From contig CM059622.1 of assembly GCA_030435675.1 (NCBI GenBank), forward strand, positions 11,284,001 to 11,348,000: a DNA stretch of 64,000 nucleotides, given 5' to 3'. Under the pieces are notes generated by a model, which did not search any database, was not told the DNA's origin, and saw only the letters and a list, made by a program, of their open reading frames with translations. Each line of letters begins with the position of its first letter. Position 1 is the stretch's first letter. Below, in pieces: positions 21,063 through 32,820 of the stretch. Position numbers and translations under genes: made by a program. The stretch comes from Steinernema hermaphroditum. Taxonomy: Eukaryota; Nematoda; Chromadorea; Rhabditida; Steinernematidae.

Positions 21063-22106
21063 TTAAAAACCAGTGTAAACTCTTATCCTTTGGAGTGATG
21101 GGTTATATGAAATCTTCATGGTCCATTCCTCATTCACGGGATGTTTCACATCTTTAAATTTTTTCGGTTTCCACGAATCAGGGGCAACTCCTATCTTGTC
21201 GCTTAGCTTACCAATAGCATCGTCGGTTACAGAAATACCAATAGATTGGCACCTCGACCACAAAGTTTGCGCCTTCCAATTGTCATAAAACCGTTCGAAA
21301 ACAGCGTACGGAATGCGAGTCGATAAAGAAAAAGCCCAGAAGTTGCGGCTTGTCACAAAACACATTACCGATTCGCTGATCGCTGTTGCACTGAGCTGTC
21401 CGTCAAGAAAGCACGAGTGCAGATACGAGGACCTCAGCTGACGATTGATGAAGACCAGTTCATGCTCAGACCATACATAATTTCTGTGGGCTAGATGACT
21501 CACCTGTGAAAATCTGGTGCCGAGATTTCGCAAAATCGATTCAGGGATGGACACATTAAACATGCACAAGTGTCCGCAAAATGTTAGACTTTGGGAATTC
21601 AAAAGCTGATTACATTTTTCGATATCGTCCTTTGGCCACAAGACGACTTTGCGAATGAGATGATTCATGGCCTCTTCCTCACTGATCTCTTCTCTTTCGC
21701 TTGGTGTCCAAAGTTGTGAGGCGAGCCATGTTGTCGAGACACTGGGGGGACTGTGCCTTACCCGAACAATTTTCGCATCCGTCAGTTCATAGGTTTCGCT
21801 GAACTTCCTCATAGCCAGCCCCCAGTGTCCTTCAACTAGAGCCAACTGCCCTTGATTGTGCTCGATCTCTTTTTTTTTCATTGACATCTCGAGTACGTCA
21901 TGTATGATGTCCAAGGACAGATAGGCAAAATCGTTGTCAATTGACTTCATGTGATCAATGTAGCCCGGCATAGACCGCAGATTTTCAAAATTCTCTTGGA
22001 AAAGCTCGGCTACCTTTTCGTGGAAGACTTGTTGTCCCATAGTTCGGTCCGTAATCAATCGACCGAGATCATTCACAAAGTTGAAGTACTTGGCGGGTCG
22101 TTCCAT
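21063..22106 (-). CDS. Unknown 347-residue protein, tandem copy 1
   Basis: A single intronless frame starts at ATG in a GCCATGG context. The product is soluble, with no signal peptide and no membrane segment that I can see. Residues about 55-75 (SIDNDFAYLSLDIIHDVLEM) have the look of an F-box-like helix pair; this is a weak inference. A later stretch (ELVFINRQLRSSYLHSCFLDG, about 215-235) is fully conserved apart from two residues. The frame is intact in all three copies, and copy 2 differs by about 29 residues. Two-thirds of substitutions cluster at residues 22-27, 75-82, 179-189, 265-285 and the C-terminus. It sits in a duplicated array with GST-kappa and mobile elements, so it behaves like a lineage-specific, fast-evolving accessory gene. 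No known family assigned. Confidence 0.6.
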   Translation of the reverse strand: MERPAKYFNFVNDLGRLITDRTMGQQVFHEKVAELFQENFENLRSMPGYIDHMKSIDNDFAYLSLDIIHDVLEMSMKKKEIEHNQGQLALVEGHWGLAMRKFSETYELTDAKIVRVRHSPPSVSTTWLASQLWTPSEREEISEEEAMNHLIRKVVLWPKDDIEKCNQLLNSQSLTFCGHLCMFNVSIPESILRNLGTRFSQVSHLAHRNYVWSEHELVFINRQLRSSYLHSCFLDGQLSATAISESVMCFVTSRNFWAFSLSTRIPYAVFERFYDNWKAQTLWSRCQSIGISVTDDAIGKLSDKIGVAPDSWKPKKFKDVKHPVNEEWTMKISYNPSLQRIRVYTGF

Positions 22107-23121
22107 GGCGATCTTTCCGTGCCTGCTTCACGCAGGCTGACTGGGTACTTCTGAAGTGCACGATTATTATGTGAAATGTAACTGAACGTAATCTGGCCAA
22201 AGCGGTTCCGAACCAGTAAATGGTGCACACGGAAGAGAACCTTGCACAAGTTCGGACGGGATTTTACGCTTCAGAACGCTGCCTTACGAACATGTGACAT
22301 GGGAAATAAAGAAACCAGTAGCAATGCAAAGAAGCGCAAAAAATCGGAGCAATAGATAATTAGCTTTGTGTCAGAAGAACGAAAAGTAATAGAAAAGCAT
22401 TTTCAGCGGTACTTACAACACTTTGCGATCACGGCTGTGCACTAGACTTCGAGACTCAGAATCGAATTTGAAAAAGCACGACCTTAAAAGCAAAATCATA
22501 GTGACGAAAAGTGAACTGTCGCGAAATGCCTTCTGGAGAGATTATTGAACCGTATAAAGCAATTTTGTCTCAAGCTTTATTCAGCATCACCTCGTATAGA
22601 CACGAAATTCTTTTTGAAAAAAGTCTCGTGCACAGCTCTGTTCGCGATGCGTGGTTAGTTGGTGTGATTTCACACATTAATTTTCTGACCTTGTCCCGGC
22701 TACAGTACCTCTTAAATCAGCGCAGGATGATGAGCAGGGTGATGAGCTTCAGGATCGAAAGCATTAGATATTTGTGCAGAGGGTCTCTGGAACGACTACA
22801 GCACAAAGCACCTATGCCTTTTACCCAAGGCAGATTGGAAACAAGCTCGTCCACTGAGATGGCACAATTCATTCAGTGCATTCATCAAAAAGCCGACTCT
22901 GGTGACGTTCGGACTGACAGCTATGGAAATCCGGGACAACCACACTACCACCAAAACAGTTGTTCGGCCTCACTTTATGATGCTCATTCCAGACTTCTGT
23001 CTGGATGCCGTTTTTGAGCCATCCATTTCATTGTTTTAATGATCGTTTCTATTATTTGGAGCTCTGTCGCGGCAACCGAAGTTCTTTTTCTAGAGGTTAG
23101 CCGAGCAGTTTTAATGCGAGT
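22107..23121. other. Spacer upstream of the 347-codon gene, with an exon-like fragment
   Basis: The spacer is almost identical to 27900-28914 and similar to 35226-36225. The plus strand at about 22750-22850 encodes the IESIRY...PMPFTQGRLE fragment related to 6242-6433. In block 3 a 26-bp piece just before it is deleted (35841). No complete gene is seen; the long plus frame over 22511-23017 begins at GTG and has no recognised domain. Confidence 0.5.
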
Positions 23122-23125
23122 TTAA

Positions 23126-24306
23126 AGGGACACGGTCATGGCGAAAAAACGTTTTTAAAAAAATCTGAAAATTTTGGCGATGTGCTGGTCCCAGCATGAT
23201 ATGCTTGAAGAGTCAGCGGCGGCGTACTGTAGCTCCCTCTTTCTTCCTGGTGTAAGGTTCGAGAGCAGCGAATTTTGTTTCCGCGATGCGCGGTTTTGCA
23301 CCGCGATGGCGGTTTTGCACCATAATGAGATTCGCATGGAGTACTTGCTGCATGGACGCCCGGAAAAGACACGATTGGTGTATAGCAAATCGCTACGTCG
23401 GAAAGTGCAGAAGCAGTTCTATTTTAGATCTCCAAACGAGTGGCGCAAATCGGTCTTGTTGTGCGCCACTGAAGCTGTTCCATCTGTGGACCAAATGCAG
23501 CCGGGAGATTTACAACCAGAAGCGCAACCTATTTTAGCCATGATTCTCGATGACACTTTGGATGTCGTTCCCAGTGTGATCACAAAATGTTGATTGCAAT
23601 GAAGAAATCGACATTGTGGATCAGCAAGAAGAAAGTGACTACGTTGAAGAGTAACGTTCATGTGCTGTCGATATCCGATTTCTACGGAGGACAACGGCCA
23701 TGACACGAGAAGACCATATCGTCACGCCTGATCGCGCCATCTTCAGGCAATGGAACAGATCGTAAGTAACCGAACTTCTTGCACCACTGTATTACACTGT
23801 ATTGTATTTGTGCTTTTCAGATCGCGATTGCCGATGGCAGGGGTAAAAGTCAGGGATCGGATGATCTTCGAATACCAAGTGGACGACTCGTCTTCCCCGC
23901 TCATCTTGAATTTTCGTATATTTGACAGAAAATGTGACAGGTAGCCCTATTGTATGCCTATGATTTTGTAATGGTTGCTTCAATCCGGCTTTCACGCTCA
24001 TCGGCATTAATAGGAAAACTACGAAGAGAGTCAGTGGCTTCGCCACAAACACAACATCTATGTCTGCTCATCGCAACACCGTTTATTGCGGAAACAAAAT
24101 TCGCTTCTCTCGAACCTTACACCAGGAAGAAAGAGGGAGCTACAGTACGCCGCCGCTGACTCTTCAAGCATATCGTGCTGGGACCAGCACATCGCCTCGA
24201 AACCCGTAGTAGCGACTGCTAGCCTGGTTCCTAGTACGAGATGATCGCTTTTTTTCGAAATTTTCAGATTTTTTTAAAAACTTTTTTTCGCCATGACCGT
24301 GTCCCT
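23126..24306. mobile_element. TTAA-flanked DNA transposon (non-autonomous), copy 1
   Basis: The element starts AGGGACACGGTCATGGCG, ends with its inverted complement, and is flanked by TTAA on both sides (23122-23125, 24307-24310). Two orthologous blocks lack it and keep a single TTAA (33282-33285 and 36226-36229), proving insertion. The inverted repeats extend about 165 bp inward. The right arm is interrupted by about 50 bp that includes a 39-bp LINE ORF2 fragment (24212-24250). No transposase is encoded. TTAA duplications are used by piggyBac and Kolobok transposases; the termini do not let me choose. Confidence 0.85.
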
Positions 24307-25134
24307 TTAAGCAAAGGTGCGCTCTGGAAAGTGCCAATTATTTGCGAGCGGCGGGATTTGATGTCATTTGATGATCAAAAAACCAGACAAACTGCTGCCT
24401 GAGGTTAAGCATTCGATCTGTTGTCGTTCATGGCCCATTAACGACTGATGAAATTGGTCGAAGTTTCGAGATTCCAATAACATCACTGTTGTAGTTTTGG
24501 ACAGAATCGAAAATCAGTCAGAGATCGTATAAGGTGGGTACTCTGCATTTTGGGGTGAGTTCGGAACCGATTTTTGCGTCTTGCGTTTCAAAGGAAGGTC
24601 GAAGGATAAAGGATCAAAAATCTAGAAGTCTACAGTCAGCATCGACATAGCGTCGACCATGAGTAACGCTCAGTTATAGTTGCTCAATTCACATTTATGG
24701 AGAAACAGAAAGAAACTGAAGCCAAAAAAATGAATTATGTCAATGCCGGTGACTGGTTAACCGTCTACAAACACAGATGACGTTTGCAGACTTGCAGACC
24801 GTATCTGATTGTATCAATGCTTTGGCGCGATGCGTGCACTATGGTCGTTTCCTTTTTCCCGCTCTGGTTTCAGGGTATCCAGAAAAAAGTAGTCCTTCTA
24901 GCCGCAAGCATGTGCTCCAGAACGCCGTTCTACAAGATGATGCTCCCGCGGGGTCGTAGAAACTGTTGGAACGGCGTTCTGAAAGAGAGGTAGCTGCAGG
25001 GACTACCTTTCTTCGGAATGCACTGAGAAACTACTGCGGAGCATCTGGCAGTTCTCTCGGCTCGCCAACGAAGGGCAAGCGAGAGTAGCGCTGCCATCCA
25101 CGAAATCGACGCCAAAAAAAGGGAGGCATGAACA
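24307..25134. other. Spacer between the TTAA element and GST-kappa block B
   Basis: Repeated at 30100-30927 and 36226-37055. It contains a 13-bp inverted repeat, CAGAACGCCGTTC ... GAACGGCGTTCTG, near 24918-24980. Short frames in both directions (for example 24930-25211 minus) are not convincing genes. Confidence 0.5.
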
Positions 25135-25661
25135 TTTACATTTACCATTGTCCCGGAACGATGGTACGCTGCTACGCTGCGCTGCGATTCAAGGCCGATC
25201 GAACGTCGCAATTCCTTGAAGGTTGCATCAAGAATTTACTATTTCAGTTTGACGCTAGCGAGACATTGCGTCTCAGACCGATAGGGCGCACTCCATGAAC
25301 TTCAAAGAATATAGCCAAAAAGTTTCACATCAAGCACTTTCCATATCAGTCCGCTCAACTTTTGTGGCCTCTCAACTGCTTACACATTCTGATTTTGATC
25401 CATTTCCAGAACTTGCCAAATCGTCTTTTGATCGGCCTTGTTACACAAGTGGTTTAAGACGCTTTACACCGAAAGAAACTCTCTGAACCCTTCCTCGCGT
25501 CCGGGTGCGTTCACCGCGTCGGGCGAACAGGGCACAGAAAAAAGCACAACACTACACCCAGTCGATTGTTGCGACTTGTTTGGTCAATCGATTTTTTTCA
25601 CGCTATATAATCACAACACGCCGCACAGACGCCACTAAGAAACGGTTTTGCGTCTGCCACC

Positions 25662-26186
25662 ATGAGTCGCCCCGTCGGCACTGTCTTCACGACACTCTTC
25701 CTCGCTGACAACTTCCCGGCCCTCAAAGGAAATGGCAATGTTGTGGAGTTGTACTATGGCTGCGGCTCGCCATATTCGTGGATCGCCTTTGAGGTAGTCC
25801 AGGGATAGATTGCAAGAGATAGACGAGGTTTCAGATTCTGACCCATTGCGAAGAGGTTCTTCCCTTCCAACTTCGACTAAAACCCATCTGTCTTGGAGCC
25901 ATCTTGCGCGATCCAAGCCAAACATCCCTGGAAGCGGCTAGAGATCCTCATCTCCTGGCACACATCGAACGCCTCGGAACGTTTTGCAACACCACTTTGA
26001 AGCAGATTGAGGTGCCGGTTGAATCGCTTGAAGTAGAAGTATGTGATGTTGATTTAGGAGTCAATCAAGGGATCGACGAAGGTGGACACTCTGAAAGCCA
26101 TGCGCTTCCTCACCTCCATCGAAGTCAATTATCCGGGTTTCCTCGTTCCTGCGACTCGCGAAATCTTCTCAAGGGTGTGGTCAACG
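25662..26186 (+). pseudogene. Glutathione S-transferase kappa-like, copy B, truncated
   Basis: Exon 1 is 25662-25793 (one D-to-G change in the YYDCGSPYSW segment), exon 2 ends at 26011, intron 2 is 46 nt (26012-26057), and exon 3 begins at 26058. Homology to copies A and C stops at about 26186, within the segment following LKAMRFLTSIEVNYP. About 95 C-terminal residues, including the FGAPW and GGDR motifs, are therefore missing. The block start is at 25135. The longer intron is informative, because A and C have only 28 nt there. Confidence 0.75.
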
Positions 26187-26736
26187 AAGAAACCCTGCAA
26201 GCAATAAGAAGAGAAGTAACAATGAAGGAGACGCCCGCGATACATCAGTACGTAATATCATGCGCGATTTGAAACTCCATAGAAAGATGAGTACGCGTAC
26301 TCCCCAGGGAAGTCGTGGCAGGATCCATATGGCAATAACCCAAACTTTCGGACTTCGTTTAGGTTCTCTAGTACCTCTATACGCACCCCATATTTTGGGG
26401 CTTTTTTGTTCTCGTGAATACCTATCATATGTACTGTACAAATTTTATTTCAATCGGCGTGGGACACTTTGTGAGGGTCCCTTGTGAGCCGGAACCAGCT
26501 CGCGGCTCGGCTCGGATTGCGAAATCAACCCGAGTCGGCATCTCTGGATCAGACCCTTTTTTGATTCGAATTCGGATTTTCCAAACTAGGAGGACGCTGA
26601 TGTGACCGATGCGACTGATACATCAGTTCAGCTACATCATTGCCAGTTCTTAAATATTAAATAACAGAAGGAAATCTAGTTATCATTGTTTTTCATAGTA
26701 ATTATTACAAGGCACGTTTAGCGCTACCTCGATACA
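26187..26736. other. Unique junction DNA after truncated GST-kappa copy B
   Basis: 26187-26400 has no counterpart elsewhere in the window. 26400-26580 is a diverged copy of 20763-20940 and 33882-34060, a motif-rich 180-bp stretch with GTGAGCCGGAACCAGCTCGC. 26590-26736 is unique again. No gene is supported. Confidence 0.5.
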
Positions 26737-26855
26737 GCCTATCTGGTTCCAAGGGCAGCATTACGGTAATTAGTAGAATGCATCAAAAACAACGAAAAAT
26801 GAGAAGCAGGTCTTTATTTGCATGATTTACACAACAGCAGAGATTTTCTTCAATG

Positions 26856-27899
26856 TTAAAAACCAGTGTAAACACTTATGCTTCGAAGTGATGGGTCATA
26901 TGAAATCTTCATGGTCCATTCCTCATTCACGGGATGTTTCACATCTTTACATTCTTTCGGTTTCCACGAATCAGGGGCAACTCCTATCTTGTCGCTTAGC
27001 TTACCAATAGCATCGTCGGTTACCAAAATAGCAATAGATTGGCACCTCGACCACAAAGTTTGCGCCTTCCAATTGTCATAAAACCGTTCGAAAACAGCGT
27101 ACGGAATGGGAGACGATATAGAAAAAGCACAGAAGTTGCGGCTTGTCACAAAACACATTACCGATTCGCTGATCGCTGTTGCACTGAACTGTCCGTCAAG
27201 AAAGCACGATTGCAGATACGAGGACCTCAGCTGACGATTGATGAAGACCAGTTCATGCTCAGACCATACATAATTTCTGTGGGCTAGATGAATCACGTGT
27301 GAAAATCTGGTGCCGAGATTTCGCAAAATCGAATCAGGGATGGACACATAATGCATGCACAAGTGTCCGCAAAATGTTAGACTTTGGGAATTCAAAAGCT
27401 GATTACATTTTTCGATATCGTCCTTTGGCCACAAGACGACTTTGCGAATGAGATGATTCTTGGCCTCTTCCTCACTGATCTCTTCTCTTTTGCTTGGTGT
27501 CCAAAGTTGTGAGGCCAGCCATGTTGTCGAGACACTGGGGAGACTGTGCCTTACCCGAACAATTTTCGCATCCGTCAGTTCATAGATTTCGCTGAACTTC
27601 CTCATAGCCAGCCCCCAGTGTCCTTCAACTAGAGCCAACTGCCCTTGGTTCTGCTCAATCGCGCTTTTTTTCAATGACATCTCGAGTACGTCATGTATGA
27701 TGTCCAAGGACAGATAGGCGAAATCGTTGTCAATTGACTTCATGTGATCAATGTAGCCCGGCATAGACCGCAGATTTTCAAAATTCTCTTGGAAAAGCTC
27801 GGCTACCTTTTCGTGGAAGACTTTGTGATCCATCATTCGGTCCGTAATCAATCGACCAAGATCATTCACAAAGTTGAAGTACTTGGCGGGTCGTTCCAT
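26856..27899 (-). CDS. Unknown 347-residue protein, tandem copy 2 (divergent)
   Basis: Same length, start context and stop as copy 1, with no indel, but about 42 nucleotide differences over 1044 bases. By hand count about 36 change an amino acid and about 6 do not. Changes include multi-hit codons, for example ACT to ATG and AAA to AGC. Flanking DNA immediately 5' differs by only about 0.1-0.2 percent from copy 1. The clustered changes at residues 22-27 (TMGQQV to MMDHKV), 77-82 and the last 12 residues suggest exposed, selected surfaces. The function is unknown, as for copy 1. Confidence 0.6.
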   Translation of the reverse strand: MERPAKYFNFVNDLGRLITDRMMDHKVFHEKVAELFQENFENLRSMPGYIDHMKSIDNDFAYLSLDIIHDVLEMSLKKSAIEQNQGQLALVEGHWGLAMRKFSEIYELTDAKIVRVRHSLPSVSTTWLASQLWTPSKREEISEEEAKNHLIRKVVLWPKDDIEKCNQLLNSQSLTFCGHLCMHYVSIPDSILRNLGTRFSHVIHLAHRNYVWSEHELVFINRQLRSSYLQSCFLDGQFSATAISESVMCFVTSRNFCAFSISSPIPYAVFERFYDNWKAQTLWSRCQSIAILVTDDAIGKLSDKIGVAPDSWKPKECKDVKHPVNEEWTMKISYDPSLRSISVYTGF

Positions 27900-28918
27900 G
27901 GCGATCTTTCCGTGCCTGCTTCACGCAGGCTGACTGGGTACTTCTGAAGTGCACGATTATTATGTGAGATGTAACTGAACGTAATCTGGCCAAAGCGGTT
28001 CCGAACCAGTAAATGGTGCACACGGAAGAGAACCTTGCACAAGTTCGGACGGGATTTTACGCTTCAGAACGCTGCCTTACGAACATGTGACATGGGAAAT
28101 AAAGAAACCAGTAGCAATGCAAAGAAGCGCAAAAAATCGGAGCAATAGATAATTAGCTTTGTGTCAGAAGAACGAAAAGTAATAGAAAAGCATTTTCAGC
28201 GGTACTTACAACACTTTGCGATCACGGCTGTGCACTAGACTTCGAGACTCAGAATCGAATTTGAAAAAGCACGACCTTAAAAGCAAAATCATAGTGACGA
28301 AAAGTGAACTGTCGCGAAATGCCTTCTGGAGAGATTATTGAACCGTATAAAGCAATTTTGTCTCAAGCTTTATTCAGCATCACCTCGTATAGACACGAAA
28401 TTCTTTTTGAAAAAAGTCTCGTGCACAGCTCTGTTCGCGATGCGTGGTTAGTTGGTGTGATTTCACACATTAATTTTCTGACCTTGTCCCGGCTACAGTA
28501 CCTCTTAAATCAGCGCAGGATGATGAGCAGGGTGATGAGCTTCAGGATCGAAAGCATTAGATATTTGTGCAGAGGGTCTCTGGAACGACTACAGCACAAA
28601 GCACCTATGCCTTTTACCCAAGGCAGATTGGAAACAAGCTCGTCCACTGAGATGCCACAATTCATTCAGTGCATTCATCAAAAAGCCGACTCTGGTGACG
28701 TTCGGACTGACAGCTATGGAAATCCGGGACAACCACACTACCACCAAAACAGTTGTTCGGCCTCACTTTATGATGCTCATTCCAGACTTCTGTCTGGATG
28801 CCGTTTTTGAGCCATCCATTTCATTGTTTTAATGATCGTTTCTATTATTTGGAGCTCTGTCGCGGCAACCGAAGTTCTTTTTCTAGAGGTTAGCCGAGCA
28901 GTTTTAATGCGAGTTTAA

Positions 28919-30099
28919 AGGGACACGGTCATGGCGAAAAAACGTTTTTAAAAAAATCTGAAAATTTTGGCGATGTGCTGGTCCCAGCATGATATGCTTG
29001 AAGAGTCAGCGGCGGCGTACTGTAGCTCCCTCTTTCTTCCTGGTGTAAGGTTCGAGAGCAGCGAATTTTGTTTCCGCGATGCGCGGTTTTGCACCGCGAT
29101 GGCGGTTTTGCACCATAATGAGATTCGCATGGAGTACTTGCTGCATGGACGCCCGGAAAAGACACGATTGGTGTATAGCAAATCGCTACGTCGGAAAGTG
29201 CAGAAGCAGTTCTATTTTAGATCTCCAAACGAGTGGCGCAAATCGGTCTTGTTGTGCGCCACTGAAGCTGTTCCATCTGTGGACCAAATGCAGCCGGGAG
29301 ATTTACAACCAGAAGCGCAACCTATTTTAGCCATGATTCTCGATGACACTTTGGATGTCGTTCCCAGTGTGATCACAAAATGTTGATTGCAATGAAGAAA
29401 TCGACATTGTGGATCAGCAAGAAGAAAGTGACTACGTTGAAGAGTAACGTTCATGTGCTGTCGATATCCGATTTCTACGGAGGACAACGGCCATGACACG
29501 AGAAGACCATATCGTCACGCCTGATCGCGCCATCTTCAGGCAATGGAACAGATCGTAAGTAACCGAACTTCTTGCACCACTGTATTACACTGTATTGTAT
29601 TTGTGCTTTTCAGATCGCGATTGCCGATGGCAGGGGTAAAAGTCAGGGATCGGATGATCTTCGAATACCAAGTGGACGACTCGTCTTCCCCGCTCATCTT
29701 GAATTTTCGTATATTTGACAGAAAATGTGACAGGTAGCCCTATTGTATGCCTATGATTTTGTAATGGTTGCTTCAATCCGGCTTTCACGCTCATCGGCAT
29801 TAGTAGGAAAACTACGAAGAGAGTCAGTGGCTTCGCCACAAACACAACATCTATGTCTGCTCATCGCAACACCGTTTATTGCGGAAACAAAATTCGCTTC
29901 TCTCGAACCTTACACCAGGAAGAAAGAGGGAGCTACAGTACGCCGCCGCTGACTCTTCAAGCATATCGTGCTGGGACCAGCACATCGCCTCGAAACCCGT
30001 AGTAGCGACTGCTAGCCTGGTTCCTAGTACGAGATGATCGCTTTTTTTCGAAATTTTCAGATTTTTTTAAAAACTTTTTTTCGCCATGACCGTGTCCCT
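28919..30099. mobile_element. TTAA-flanked DNA transposon (non-autonomous), copy 2
   Basis: Identical in structure to the element at 23126-24306, and carried along by the 5793-offset duplication rather than by a separate insertion: flanks, LINE fragment (30005-30043) and length are the same. One base differs near 29799. Confidence 0.85.
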
Positions 30100-31454
30100 T
30101 TAAGCAAAGGTGCGCTCTGGAAAGTGCCAATTATTTGCGAGCGGCGGGATTTGATGTCATTTGATGATCAAAAAACCAGACAAACTGCTGCCTGAGGTTA
30201 AGCATTCGATCTGTTGTCGTTCATGGCCCATTAACGACTGATGAAATTGGTCGAAGTTTCGAGATTCCAATAACATCACTGTTGTAGTTTTGGACAGAAT
30301 CGAAAATCAGTCAGAGATCGTATAAGGTGGGTACTCTGCATTTTGGGGTGAGTTCGGAACCGATTTTTGCGTCTTGCGTTTCAAAGGAAGGTCGAAGGAT
30401 AAAGGATCAAAAATCTAGAAGTCTACAGTCAGCATCGACATAGCGTCGACCATGAGTAACGCTCAGTTATAGTTGCTCAATTCACATTTATGGAGAAACA
30501 GAAAGAAACTGAAGCCAAAAAAATGAATTATGTCAATGCCGGTGACTGGTTAACCGTCTACAAACACAGATGACGTTTGCAGACTTGCAGACCGTATCTG
30601 ATTGTATCAATGCTTTGGCGCGATGCGTGCACTATGGTCGTTTCCTTTTTCCCGCTCTGGTTTCAGGGTATCCAGAAAAAAGTAGTCCTTCTAGCCGCAA
30701 GCATGTGCTCCAGAACGCCGTTCTACAAGATGATGCTCCCGCGGGGTCGTAGAAACTGTTGGAACGGCGTTCTGAAAGAGAGGTAGCTGCAGGGACTACC
30801 TTTCTTCGGAATGCACTGACAAACTACTGCGGAGCATCTGGCAGTTCTCTCGGCTCGCCAACGAAGGGCAAGCGAGAGTAGCGCTGCCATCCACGAAATC
30901 GACGCCAAAAAAAGGGAGGCATGAACATTTACATTTACCATTGTCCCGGAACGATGGTACGCTGCTACGCTGCGCTGCGATTCAAGGCCGATCGAACGTC
31001 GCAATTCCTTGAAGGTTGCATCAAGAATTTACTATTTCAGTTTGACGCTAGCGAGACATTGCGTCTCAGACCGATAGGGCGCACTCCATGAACTTCAAAG
31101 AATATAGCCAAAAAGTTTCACATCAAGCACTTTCCATATCAGTCCGCTCAACTTTTGTGGCCTCTCAACTGCTTACACATTCTGATTTTGATCCATTTCC
31201 AGAACTTGCCAAATCGTCTTTTGATCGGCCTTGTTACACAAGTGGTTTAAGACGCTTTACACCGAAAGAAACTCTCTGAACCCTTCCTCGCGTCCGGGTG
31301 CGTTCACCGCGTCGGGCGAACAGGGCACAGAAAAAAGCACAACACTACACCCAGTCGATTGTTGCGACTTGTTTGGTCAATCGATTTTTTTCACGCTATA
31401 TAATCACAACACGCCGCACAGACGCCACTAAGAAACGGTTTTGCGTCTGCCACC

Positions 31455-32246
31455 ATGAGTCGCCCCGTCGGCACTGTCTTCACGACACTCTTCCTCGCTG
31501 ACAACTTCCCGGCCCTCAAAGGAAATGGCAATGTTGTGGAGTTGTACTATGACTGCGGCTCGCCATATTCGTGGATCGCCTTTGAGGTAGTCCAGGGATA
31601 GATTGCAAGAGATAGACGAGGTTTCAGATTCTGACCCATTGCGAAGAGGTCCTTCCCTTCCAACTTCGACTAAAACCCATCTGTCTTGGAGCCATCTTGC
31701 GCGATCCAAGCCAAACATCCCTGGAAGCGGCTAGAGATCCTCATCTCCTGGCACACATCGAACGCCTCGGAAAGTTTTGCAACACTACTTTGAAGCAGAT
31801 TGAGGTGCCTGACACATCTGACACTGCTTCAGGAGTCAATCAGGGGATCAACGAAGGTGGACACTCTGAAAGCCATGCGCTTCCTCACCTCCATCGAAGT
31901 CAATTATCCGGGTTTCCTCGTTCCTGCGACTCGCGAAATCATCTCAAGGGTGTGGTCAACCAAGGAGCCTATCGACGAAGAGAAACACTTCTGGGATGTA
32001 GCCGAGAAGATCAAGCTACCTGAGCCCGAGAGGATCATCAAGGAAATCGAAAGCGCGAGAGCTAAAGTGACCCTTAGACGCCGGACAAGGGATGCTCTTA
32101 AGATGGGCACTTTCGGAGCTCCCTGGATTGTGGTGAAGCGTCCGAACAAGGAGGATGTTCGCCTTTTTGGAGGTGACCGAATCCATGTAATCGTTGACCT
32201 TCTTGGATGGTCGTTCCCTCGATCGGAGCTGAAGTCGAAGATCTAA
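31455..32246 (+). CDS. Glutathione S-transferase kappa-like, copy C
   Basis: Exons 31455-31586, 31628-31804 and 31833-32246 mirror copy A with no indel and only a few substitutions (for example T to K in the IERLG helix end and F to I in the REIFSRVW helix). Coding potential is about 240 residues, with the SPYSW active-site segment and the FGAPWIVV and FGGDRIHVIVDLLG motifs intact. The second intron is again only 28 nt. The block starts at 30928 and continues to about 32815. If either A or C is functional, both probably are. Confidence 0.72.
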
Positions 32247-32820
32247 TGAGTAGTTGCTGACGCTCTTCTATGTGAAACCATTTGTAAACATGCACTATTT
32301 CGCCTAAAGTTGAAAATATAAGTAGCTGAACATATCCGTACCACAGCTGAAGTGCAGGTATTCGTTGTTGCTTTACTGGAAAAATGTTTCTAACGTTTTC
32401 CTCGTCACCCATGGAAATTGTGGATTTTCAAAAGTGTCGCAAAAACCACCTCCTTTCTGGACCAATTCCCAACTTCGCGGCTGATTTTTTCAACATGATT
32501 ATCGATTCATGTCGAGTGTGTCCCGATTCATGTATAAGATGAGCGAGCGATCGTTCTCAACTGTCGTTGGTGGCGCAATGATCGTCCCGGCTCCCAGAAG
32601 GCCTGGAGCACCAGGGAACCGTAGTTGCACCGTCTCGCCAAGAAGCCATCGCAACCATCCGACTCCTCCCGCACCGCCAAGCCGAAGATTCGCTGCCGAG
32701 GTCTGTGCCACCAGCGACGCCGGGGCGACCACGGTGCCTCCACCGAATTCTGCTCTCGGCAGCGTCGTCAAGATGAGGATACATTGAACTGTGAAGTCTG
32801 CGACGGTAGTCCTACCGTTG

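Larger units (their letters stand above)
20944..26011. repeat. Left copy of a 5068-bp duplication (offset 5793)
   Basis: 20944-26011 aligns with 26737-31804 at a constant offset of 5793, with almost no indels. It covers the 347-codon gene, the TTAA element, a 0.8-kb spacer and GST-kappa exons 1-2. Outside the 347-codon gene only a handful of differences are seen (for example near 22167, 22862, 24006 and 25027). The intervening 26012-26736 is unique or rearranged. Confidence 0.85.

Noticed and set aside
21063..22106. Toxin-antidote interpretation of the 347-codon gene
   Set aside because: Rapid evolution and linkage to duplications would fit, but there is no partner gene, signal or motif to support it; recorded as unknown.
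23174..23593. 139-codon frame inside the TTAA element
   Set aside because: Lies largely in the inverted arm, shows no transposase motif, and is duplicated only by the segmental copy.
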